The position numbers and the translations under genes are program-made. Shown piece by piece: positions 1-5,412 of a stretch of DNA of 6,633 bases. The stretch spans positions 1-6,633 of the forward strand of contig DATGEP010000075.1 in the NCBI GenBank assembly GCA_035310125.1, given 5' to 3'. How positions within the stretch are numbered: position 1 is the first letter of the stretch; each line of letters starts with the position of its first letter. Source of the DNA: DATGEP01 sp035310125 (GTDB taxonomy: Bacteria; Chloroflexota; Ktedonobacteria; Ktedonobacterales; JADMIN01). The notes beneath the pieces were generated by a model. That model ran no database searches and was not told the origin of the DNA. It saw nothing but the letters and a program-made list of their open reading frames with translations.

Positions 1-36
1 CATGTCCACGCCCATTCGCGCGGCGCTGTGGATAAC

Positions 37-417
37 TCAGTGAGGCGCAACCACCTCCTCGCCAAGCAGATCGACCAGCAGCAGGGGTGTGTCGCATTCA
101 GGGCACTGACCGCCCAGGCCGATGGCCCGATTAAAGAGATGGCAATCTGGGCAGCGGCGCTCGCCGACGAGGCGTTCACCGCAGCTCTGGCACTCGTAGA
201 TGGTCTGCGCCGCCACCGCGCGGCGACGCTGGAGGTCCTGGCGTAGGCGTTGCAGGTCCGGCAGCTTGGTGGTTTGGTGACGGAGGCGAAACGCGCGCTG
301 TTGGTGGGCACGCGAGCAATAACGAGCACGAGATGAGGACAGAGCTCTGCCGCAGACCAGGCAGCCGGACCCATCACGCGAACCGTCACGGATGGGCATA
401 TCGATGGACAGCGTCAT
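37..417 (-). CDS. Cys-rich zinc-finger passenger protein of the IS21 element (126 aa)
   Basis: Predicted soluble protein with several metal-binding Cys pairs; no enzymatic motif is seen. The first module is C19-x2-C22-x11-C34-x3-H38, followed by a basic QRAFRLR stretch. A Gln/Arg-rich helical segment follows (about residues 50-72). The C-terminal zinc ribbon region has C76-x2-C79, C89-x2-C92 and C105-x2-C108. The start is fixed by coupling: its ATG (417-415) overlaps the istB stop (416-414) as ATGA, so it is almost certainly translated with istB. The canonical IS21 has only istA and istB, so this is a passenger or accessory gene. DNA or nucleoprotein binding is a reasonable inference from the zinc modules and basic helix, but the actual role is unknown. 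The first module resembles the C-terminal zinc motif of the serine recombinase inside the nested element. Confidence 0.75.
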   Translation of the reverse strand: MTLSIDMPIRDGSRDGSGCLVCGRALSSSRARYCSRAHQQRAFRLRHQTTKLPDLQRLRQDLQRRRAVAAQTIYECQSCGERLVGERRCPDCHLFNRAIGLGGQCPECDTPLLLVDLLGEEVVAPH

Positions 418-1175
418 GGCTGGTTCTCAACGACGCGGTGTTTGGGCGCGAGCTTGGCGCGGTAGCTTGGACCTTCGATGACGATCTGGTGGGCGGCGTT
501 GGCCAGCCGATCCAGCGCGCTATTGCCGAGGATCGGATCATCGAACAAGCCCAACCACTCGTCCACACTCCGATTGGAGGTGATGCAAAAACTCGCTCGA
601 CGGTGGCGTTCAACGATCAGCTCGTACAGGTCGTTGCTCTGCTGGGCCGTCAGACGGCGGAGTCCGAAATCGTCCAGGATGACGAGGTCCGGGGCCAGAT
701 AGCGGCGGAAGACCTTGTCGTAGGAGTGATCCGCGCGTGCCTGGCCCAACTCGGCCAGCAGTGCGTCGGCGCGAATGAACACCACGGAATGGCCGGCGCG
801 CACGCTGGTTGAGCCCAAACATTGCGCCAGCATCGTCTTGCCGACGCCCACCGGTCCAATCAGGATGGCATGTTCCTTACGGGCCAGGAACTCGAGCGTG
901 AACAGCGCCTGGAGTTGGCGTCGATCGAACTGGACGGGCGAGGTCCAGTCGAAGCCCTCCAAGGTCACGCGGTCTTCGAAACCGGCCTGCAGTAGATGGC
1001 GTTCGAGGGCTTGCTGGTCGCGGCGCTGGACCTCGTCGGCCAACAGCAGCGTCAGAAATGCAACGTAGTCGAGTTGCTGGGCACGCGCCAGCGTCAGCCG
1101 CTCGGGCAAGGTCGGCACCAGCTGACCCAGCTTGAGGCGTTTGAGCAGACGCACGAGATCTTGATCGACGGTCAT
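414..1175 (-). CDS. istB: IS21-family helper ATPase IstB (253 aa)
   Basis: AAA+ ATPase that in the IS21 family assembles on target DNA and activates the IstA transposase. Walker A is GPVGVGKT at residues 107-114 and Walker B is LVILDD at 164-169. A sensor-like TSN is at 199-201, and the conserved DPILGNSALDRL block with the likely arginine finger is near 213-224. The N-terminal helical region with LKLGQL...RA is the IstB-type N-domain. Length is normal for the family. The ATG at 1175-1173 is chosen because it overlaps the istA stop (1174-1172) as ATGA, the classic IS21 arrangement. An upstream extension to 1370 is open but overlaps istA and has no IstB similarity. The gene looks intact, but its upstream partner is split by the nested element, so coupled translation and probably transcription are lost. 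Confidence 0.95.
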   Translation of the reverse strand: MTVDQDLVRLLKRLKLGQLVPTLPERLTLARAQQLDYVAFLTLLLADEVQRRDQQALERHLLQAGFEDRVTLEGFDWTSPVQFDRRQLQALFTLEFLARKEHAILIGPVGVGKTMLAQCLGSTSVRAGHSVVFIRADALLAELGQARADHSYDKVFRRYLAPDLVILDDFGLRRLTAQQSNDLYELIVERHRRASFCITSNRSVDEWLGLFDDPILGNSALDRLANAAHQIVIEGPSYRAKLAPKHRVVENQP

Positions 1176-1987
1176 GGCTGAATCTCCACGGGTGATGACG
1201 CGAAGCGATGATCGAAGGCACTGCCCGGTCGGGCGAAACGGCCGCTGGGCAGCGGCTGGACGCGTTGCTCGGCTGGCGGTGCCGGCTGCCCTTCGTGTTC
1301 CAGGGCAAGTACCAGAATGCGCTCGAGACGGCGCACGTCGACCAGGTCGAAGCCCAGCGCACGGGCACACGCGGCCTCCAATCGCTCGGGTGTGTAACGC
1401 TCGGCTAATCGCAGCAGCCGCTGGCCCTGGCGGAGCTTGGACCAGGGGAAGGGTGCATCCAGCAAGCGCTCGGCGAACTGGCCGATCTGTGGGCCCAGTG
1501 CCACGGCCTCGCGGACGAGGCGGTCCGGTGCGCGCATGGCGTAGGCGGTGCGCTCGGGCGGGTAGTCATCCGCATCGGTCGAGCGGCCACCCTTGGGTTT
1601 GCGTGGATGGACCTTGACGAGTGCGCCAGCTTTGTAGAGCTTGACCAGGTCGCGATCGCCACGCGCCTCCAGCTTGGTGCCCGGTGGGCACGTCGTTGAC
1701 GGCGCCGAGTACAGCGCATACTGGACGCTGACGTGGTGATCGGGGTGGACCTTCACGTCCTTCCAGAGCGGAACGTCGTAGGGGATGCCGTCGTACGGCA
1801 ACAGGTGCGCGCGTTCTTCGTCTTCGAAGACCACCAGCGGCAACCTGTGCGTCGTGCCGTGATCGCGCTGGCCGGCGACCTCCAGGCACCACCGTTCGGC
1901 CTGCCGTCGCGAGTCTGCCAGGTCGAGGAAGGTGCCGCCCTTCCAGAAGCGTCCGCGTGCGTATTGGACAAATCGCTCGATCTGGGG
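1172..1987 (-). pseudogene. istA: IS21 transposase IstA, C-terminal part (about 271 aa, disconnected)
   Basis: Second half of the transposase, beginning at the Pro of the conserved KP-Q-IER-VQYARG block. The Glu of IER is the third residue of the DDE triad (E267 of the restored protein). After it come the family-typical FLDLADSRRQAERWC segment and the Mu-like beta-barrel/C-terminal region ending in EIQP. The stop at 1174-1172 overlaps the istB start. The reading frame continues a few codons into the nested element, to a TTG at 2005, but there is no Shine-Dalgarno in front of it. The piece carries no Asp of the triad and cannot be an active transposase alone. No frameshift or internal stop is present, so the damage is only the insertion. 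Joining it to codon 263 of the N-terminal part gives a 534-residue IstA. Confidence 0.9.
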
Positions 1988-2292
1988 CTTCACGTACGCC
2001 GTCAACTACCGGCGGTAGCCACGATCCGCAGCGATTCCGTGTAACTCATCCGTTCCATCCGCTGAGCGGACGAGATTTCGAGTTGGTCGGGTTCGCCCAC
2101 ACCTGGGGCGAGCACCGAGTCTTCTTCCGAGAGCCCGGCCAAACTCGCGTGCGTGCGCTACCAGCCACCTGGACGGATGTTGTCGGAGCCGACCCGTTCG
2201 TGGTCCTCTCCGCTGGACGGTCGTACTTCCGGCCGGATGACCTGGTCCAGCTAGCGCTCCTGCTGAGCGAGCTGGACGGCACGTGTAAATGA
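1957..2292 (+). CDS. DUF5372-like protein, 5' end cut by integration
   Basis: The conserved part runs from PQRFRVTHPFHPLSG (from 2026) through RVFFREPG, a WTDVVGADPFVVLSAGRS block and a C-terminal LVQLALLLSEL helix, ending at TGA 2290-2292. From memory of the family this matches DUF5372, small proteins of unknown function found beside serine recombinases and HTH proteins. No ATG, GTG or TTG exists in frame between the element boundary (1988) and the conserved region. The only upstream start is a GTG at 1957, outside the element in antisense istA sequence and without a convincing Shine-Dalgarno. In a circularised element the frame is continuous with AAGGAG-N7-ATG at 5390-5405, giving a 104-residue protein. 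The integrated copy is therefore probably poorly expressed or silent. Its last bases overlap an ATG at 2289, but the next gene more likely starts at 2460. Confidence 0.7.
   Translation: MRIGQIARSGASRTPSTTGGSHDPQRFRVTHPFHPLSGRDFELVGFAHTWGEHRVFFREPGQTRVRALPATWTDVVGADPFVVLSAGRSYFRPDDLVQLALLLSELDGTCK
1988..1990 (+). repeat. Left core (attL-type) of nested element, CTT
   Basis: Left copy of the 3-bp direct repeat flanking the nested element. To its left is the istA C-terminal half; to its right is element DNA. Reverse-complemented it supplies the Lys codon AAG of the restored KP-Q-IER motif. A serine recombinase would cross over at two of these three bases. Confidence 0.7.
2006..2018. repeat. Perfect inverted repeat near the left element end
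   Basis: CTACCG and CGGTAG flank a single central G, 16 bp inside the left boundary. It lies within the DUF5372 reading frame and within the distance at which a large serine recombinase contacts an attachment site. It could be an accessory protein or recombinase contact site; the 1-nt centre makes a stable RNA hairpin unlikely. Function is inferred. Confidence 0.4.
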
Positions 2293-2345
2293 GATTACGC
2301 CGCGAGCGTAAATGGCATTATGCCGGGTTGGAAAAGGCATTACGC
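2285..2345 (+). repeat. Three iteron-like direct repeats
   Basis: Three related 16-mers at 2285-2300 (GTAAATGAGATTACGC), 2308-2323 (GTAAATGGCATTATGC) and 2330-2345 (GGAAAAGGCATTACGC), spaced 23 and 22 bp start to start, about two helical turns. The middle copy contains the palindrome GGCATTATGCC (2314-2324). The region is distinctly more AT-rich than its surroundings and precedes the promoter for the HTH gene. Likely binding sites for the HTH protein or for recombinase accessory factors; the binder is inferred. Confidence 0.55.
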
Positions 2346-2403
2346 AACAAACCGACTTCGCCTTCACTTTTTTCCGTCGAATGGGCAGGTCTCACTACAC
2401 GGC

Positions 2404-2433
2404 TTGACACAAAGACGTATGGCGGCATAATGC
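2404..2433 (+). promoter_or_regulatory. Sigma70-type promoter overlapping a palindromic operator
   Basis: TTGACA (2404-2409) is a perfect -35 hexamer, followed after 16 bp by CATAAT (2426-2431), a 5/6 match to the -10. The -10 is embedded in GGCATAATGC (2424-2433), the inverted counterpart of the GGCATTATGCC palindrome 100 bp upstream. A protein bound there would block the promoter, suggesting autorepression by the HTH protein encoded immediately downstream. The promoter would drive the HTH, small-protein and recombinase genes. Confidence 0.65.
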
Positions 2434-2446
2434 TAGTAACACTTCT

Positions 2447-2452
2447 AAGGAG
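2447..2452 (+). promoter_or_regulatory. Shine-Dalgarno fixing the HTH gene start
   Basis: AAGGAG is placed 7 nt before the TTG at 2460. Together with the promoter at 2404-2431 it argues that translation begins at 2460 and not at the in-frame ATG at 2289, which lies upstream of the promoter. Confidence 0.7.
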
Positions 2453-2459
2453 ATCCAGG

Positions 2460-2939
2460 TTGGCCGAAACGCCGCGGGACGACAAGCCGGCTGCCCTGCG
2501 TCGCAATCATGCCCTCAATGCGCGGTCGCAGGCGGTCAGCGACTCTGCCTTCACCTCGGGTAACGCCTTCTTCGATGCGCGCGACCTGGTCCAGGTCAAG
2601 TACGAAATGCTGCGGCGAGTCCGCGAGGATGGCGAGCCGGTCACTCAGGCGGCTGCCGACTTCGGCTTCTCGCGGCCGGCCTTCTACCAGGCCCAGGCCG
2701 TCTTCGACGCGGAGGGATTGCCGGGCCTGGTGCCGCAACGGCCGGGCCCGAAGCGCGCGCACAAGCTCTCGGAGGAGGTGGTGGACCGACTCGAACGAGC
2801 ACTAGTGGCGGAGCCTTGGCTGAACTCCGCGCAACTGGCGCAGCAACTGGAGGATGAACTCGGGTTGCGAGTTCACCGGCGGAGTGTGGAAAGGGCGCTC
2901 GGCCGACACCGAAAAAAGGGGGCCCAAAAACGACCCTGA
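2460..2939 (+). CDS. Helix-turn-helix DNA-binding protein (159 aa)
   Basis: Small, probably dimeric or multimeric DNA-binding protein with two HTH-like units. Residues 46-87 (VKYEMLRRVREDGEPVTQAA, then FGFSRPAFYQAQ) form the first. A GLPGLVPQRPGPKRAHKL linker follows. Residues 104-150 (LNSAQLAQQLEDELGLRVHR, then RSVERAL) form a winged-helix-like second unit, and the tail is basic. The arrangement recalls the N-terminal DNA-binding half of IS630/Tc1-type transposases, but there is no DDE catalytic domain. The TTG start is supported by the AAGGAG at 2447. The stop (TGA 2937-2939) overlaps the next gene's CTG start as CTGA. Likely a regulator of the recombinase operon acting at the GGCATwATGC repeats, or a recombination directionality/accessory factor. 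The role is inferred from position and fold; DNA binding itself is well supported. Confidence 0.75.
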   Translation: MAETPRDDKPAALRRNHALNARSQAVSDSAFTSGNAFFDARDLVQVKYEMLRRVREDGEPVTQAAADFGFSRPAFYQAQAVFDAEGLPGLVPQRPGPKRAHKLSEEVVDRLERALVAEPWLNSAQLAQQLEDELGLRVHRRSVERALGRHRKKGAQKRP

Positions 2940-3214
2940 CCGTCGCGCACTGCGCTGGCGAACTGACACTCGCCTACGAAGCGCTTCGGGCACAAGCTAC
3001 CAGTGCACTGCCGGCTTCAACACCCCGTGGTTTGGCGCTGTTCCTGGCGGCAGGCTGCGCGGCCTGGATGCACGCCTGGAAACCATTGGCGGCGGCAGTG
3101 CCAATTAGCCCGGCTGCGCCACACCAGGTGGATCCGCCTACTGGTTTGGGCGGCGAAGTGGTGCAGTTGCTGACCGAAATGGCATTGGGATGCCAGAGGA
3201 GGTGGACCTCTTGA
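2936..3214 (+). CDS. Small Ala-rich protein between HTH and recombinase genes (92 aa, CTG start)
   Basis: Unrecognised small protein. The frame starts at a CTG that overlaps the preceding TGA (CTGA, 2936-2939) and stops at a TGA that overlaps the recombinase TTG start (TTGA, 3211-3214). It fills the gap exactly, which is the main evidence that it is real. The sequence has an amphipathic N-terminal helix (GELTLAYEALRAQAT), an Ala/Leu-rich segment (RGLALFLAAGCAAWMHAW, about residues 37-54), a Pro-rich linker and a C-terminal GGEVVQLLTEMALG helix. No Cys pairs or enzyme motif are seen. The hydrophobic stretch is short and probably amphipathic rather than membrane-spanning. No ATG or GTG start is available upstream; TTG at 3032 is a fallback giving 60 residues. 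A partner of the recombinase or of the HTH protein is plausible but unproven. Confidence 0.6.
   Translation: MTVAHCAGELTLAYEALRAQATSALPASTPRGLALFLAAGCAAWMHAWKPLAAAVPISPAAPHQVDPPTGLGGEVVQLLTEMALGCQRRWTS
3196..3202 (+). promoter_or_regulatory. Shine-Dalgarno of the recombinase gene
   Basis: GAGGAGG sits 8 nt before TTG 3211. It lies inside the 3' end of the 92-codon gene and favours TTG 3211 over the in-frame ATG at 3190, which would place this sequence within the coding region. Confidence 0.7.
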
Positions 3215-5355
3215 ACCTCGAGATGCACAACAAGATCGCAGCCACACATCTCCAGCGCCAGGCATACCTGTACGTGCGTCAGAGCACTTTGCGCCAGGTG
3301 CTGGAGAACACGGAGAGCACCAAGCGTCAGTACGCGCTGCGCGAGCGTGCGGTTGCTCTTGGCTGGCCGTCCGACCAGGTCGTGGTCATCGACAGCGACC
3401 TGGGTCAATCTGGTGCCGATAGTGATCGCCTGGGCTTCCAGAAGTTGGTGGCCGCCGTCGGCATGGGCGAGGTCGGTGTGGTGCTCGGCCTGGAAGTTTC
3501 GCGTCTGGCCCGCAGCTCATCGGATTGGCACCGCTTGCTGGAGATCTGCGCGCTGACCGATACACTCATCCTCGACGAGGACGGGCTGTACAACCCCGCT
3601 TCCTTTAACGACCGGTTGTTGCTCGGGCTTAAGGGGACGATGAGCGAAGCGGAGCTCCACGTCTTGCGCGCACGTCTGATCGGAGGTCAGCGCGCCAAAG
3701 CCAGCCGTGGTGAGCTGGAGATGAAGTTACCCGTCGGGCTGGTCAATAATGGGACCGGCAAGGTCGTGCTGGATCCAGACGTTCAGGTGCAAGCCGCGGT
3801 GCGCACCTTCTTTGAAACCTTTCGGCGGACCGGCTCGGCGACGAGCACGGTCCGCAGCTTCCGCGAGCAGGGGCTGCTGTTCCCGCGTCGCCTGAGCTAT
3901 GGGCCGCACCAGGGCGAACTGGCGTGGGGCCCACTGCTGCACCATCGGGCATTACGCGCGCTCAAGAACCCGCGCTACGCCGGTGCCTTTGTGTACGGAC
4001 GCTACCAGGCACGCCGAAGGCCGGACGGAAGAGAGGTGCGTACCCCACTTCCGCGCGAGCAGTGGCATACGCTGATCCGCGACGCGCATCCCGGCTACAT
4101 CACCTGGGACCAATTTGAAGAGCACCTCCGTCGCCTGCATGACAACGGTCAGGCCTACGGCGCCGACCGGCGGCATGGCCCTCCGCGAGAAGGTCCGGCG
4201 CTGCTCCAGGGTCTGGCGGTGTGTGGTCGGTGCGGTAGAAGGATGACGATCCGCTACTACGTCAGCCACCACGAGGTCCTACCGGAGTACACCTGCCAGC
4301 GCGAGGGCATCGAGCACGCTCAACCAATCTGCCAGCGCATTGTGGGTGGCGCGCTCGACCATGCCATCGGTGAGCTACTGGTGGAGACCGTCAGCCCGCT
4401 GGCGCTGGAGGTCGCCCTGGCGGTGCAGGACGAGCTCGAGGCGCGCGCCCAGGAGGTGGACCGCCTGCGGCGCCAGCAGGTAGAGCGCGCCCGCTATGAA
4501 GCGGAGCTTGCTCAGCGTCGTTACCTCCGCGTCGATCCTGACAACCGCCTGGTGGCGGATTCTCTAGAAGCGGAGTGGAACACCAAGCTGCGGGCATTGG
4601 CTGCAGCCCAGGAGGAGTATGAGCGTGAGCTCGCCGACGAAGACGGCGTGCTCAATGCAAATCAGCGTAAGCAGGTGATGGCGCTGGCGACGGACTTCCC
4701 TCGTCTCTGGCGTGATCCGGCCACTCCGCAGCGTGAACGCAAGCGCATGGTCCGCCTACTTTTGGAAGACGTGACGTTGTTGAAAGCGGATGAAGTGGTC
4801 GCTCAGATCCGGTTCCGTGGCGGCGCCACACATACGCTCCGGCTGCCACTGCCACTCTCAGCTCCAGAGTTGCGAAAGACCCATCCGTTGGTGGTCGCCG
4901 AAATTGATCGCCTGCTCGACCATCACACAGATGCCGAGATCGCCGACATCCTGAATACCCGAGGCCTGCGGCCCGGTGTTGCGGACCGGTTCAGCATCAC
5001 CATCATCTACCAACTCCGCATGAAGTATCGTCTCGAAAATCGATTCAGCCGCCTGCGTCGGCAGGGCATGCTCACGCTCGAGGAGATGACCGCCGCTAGC
5101 GGGCTTCACCCGTCGACGGTGAAGGACAGAGCGACCAAAGGTCATCTGGCCTCGTCAATCTATAACGACAAGGGCCAGCGTCTGTACGCGCCGCCAGCTG
5201 AGCCCAGAATGATTGCCTGCTACCACTGTGGCAGCCCAATCCTCGAGCGCGGCAAGAACGGTCAGTGGCAGAAGTACTGTGACGCGAGCTGTTCCATGAG
5301 AGCCTACGCGGGCCGCAAAGCCGCCGGCTTGGTTCGCGTCCGACGCCGCGAATGA
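3211..5355 (+). CDS. Large serine recombinase (714 aa)
   Basis: Site-specific recombinase that would cut and rejoin DNA through a Ser-linked intermediate to insert and excise the nested element. The N-terminal resolvase fold has YVRQS with catalytic Ser25 and Arg23, DLGQSG...R, and EVSRLARSSSDW carrying the conserved active-site arginines. The SEAELHVLRARL E-helix follows. The recombinase domain (about 176-290) includes NPRYAGAF near 252. The zinc beta-ribbon uses C338, C341, C361 and C374 (CGRCGRRM...YTCQ...ICQR). A long coiled coil spans about 398-480. Near the C-terminus is an HTH-like LTLEEMTAASGLHPSTVKDR, then a second zinc motif C670-x2-C673-x16-C690-x3-C694 and a basic tail. All catalytic residues are present and the frame is intact. 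It is the last gene of the coupled operon. From memory it resembles the y4bA/y4pH-type recombinases of rhizobia; that is not verified here. Confidence 0.95.
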   Translation: MNLEMHNKIAATHLQRQAYLYVRQSTLRQVLENTESTKRQYALRERAVALGWPSDQVVVIDSDLGQSGADSDRLGFQKLVAAVGMGEVGVVLGLEVSRLARSSSDWHRLLEICALTDTLILDEDGLYNPASFNDRLLLGLKGTMSEAELHVLRARLIGGQRAKASRGELEMKLPVGLVNNGTGKVVLDPDVQVQAAVRTFFETFRRTGSATSTVRSFREQGLLFPRRLSYGPHQGELAWGPLLHHRALRALKNPRYAGAFVYGRYQARRRPDGREVRTPLPREQWHTLIRDAHPGYITWDQFEEHLRRLHDNGQAYGADRRHGPPREGPALLQGLAVCGRCGRRMTIRYYVSHHEVLPEYTCQREGIEHAQPICQRIVGGALDHAIGELLVETVSPLALEVALAVQDELEARAQEVDRLRRQQVERARYEAELAQRRYLRVDPDNRLVADSLEAEWNTKLRALAAAQEEYERELADEDGVLNANQRKQVMALATDFPRLWRDPATPQRERKRMVRLLLEDVTLLKADEVVAQIRFRGGATHTLRLPLPLSAPELRKTHPLVVAEIDRLLDHHTDAEIADILNTRGLRPGVADRFSITIIYQLRMKYRLENRFSRLRRQGMLTLEEMTAASGLHPSTVKDRATKGHLASSIYNDKGQRLYAPPAEPRMIACYHCGSPILERGKNGQWQKYCDASCSMRAYAGRKAAGLVRVRRRE

Positions 5356-5412
5356 CGCCATTTATGCCTTCGCGCCCGATCCCATTCATAAGGAGCAGTT
5401 AGATGCGCAAGC
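5356..5412 (+). promoter_or_regulatory. Right element end carrying an orphan ribosome binding site and ATG
   Basis: Between the recombinase stop and the right core lie AAGGAG (5390-5395), a 7-nt spacer and ATG (5403-5405), followed by CGC AAG C up to the boundary. In the integrated state this ATG reads out of the element into antisense istA for 33 codons, stopping at 5502-5504, with no sensible product. In a circle it joins the DUF5372 frame at the left end exactly in phase. GCCATTTATGCC (5357-5368) in the same stretch resembles the GGCATTATGCC operator repeats with one extra base. Confidence 0.75.

Larger units (their letters stand above)
1988..5412 (+). mobile_element. Nested serine-recombinase element inserted in istA (3425 bp)
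   Basis: Boundaries come from the split transposase gene. On the plus strand the left flank reads TCTGGGGCTT (1981-1990) and the right flank reads CTTATCCTTCGG (5413-5424). Collapsing the two CTT copies into one restores an uninterrupted istA frame through the RPKDKP-x-IER block. The element is bounded by this 3-bp direct repeat and has no long terminal inverted repeats, which fits a serine recombinase rather than a DDE transposase. Cargo, in order: DUF5372-like ORF, HTH protein, small unknown protein, large serine recombinase, all on the plus strand, opposite to istA. The DUF5372 start signals are at the far end (5390-5405). Exact crossover position within CTT cannot be proven from one copy. 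Confidence 0.85.

Noticed and set aside
333..812. Plus-strand ORF (159 codons) opposite istB
   Set aside because: Shadow of istB, whose Walker motifs and coupling signals are clear on the minus strand.
1176..1370. N-terminal extension of istB upstream of 1175
   Set aside because: Overlaps the end of istA in another frame, is Arg/Ala-rich with no IstB similarity, and the ATGA overlap at 1172-1175 marks the true start.
2285..2345. CRISPR-like array
   Set aside because: Only three imperfect 16-bp copies with 6-7 bp between them; far too short for CRISPR repeats and spacers.
2289..2459. Longer HTH protein starting at ATG 2289 (ATGA overlap with the DUF5372 stop)
   Set aside because: Would place a strong promoter, the iterons and a Shine-Dalgarno inside the coding sequence; the added residues look non-coding. 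It remains possible as a minor read-through product.
5356..5412. Rho-independent terminator after the recombinase gene
   Set aside because: No GC-rich hairpin followed by a T tract; the region instead holds start signals, which suits read-through around a circle.
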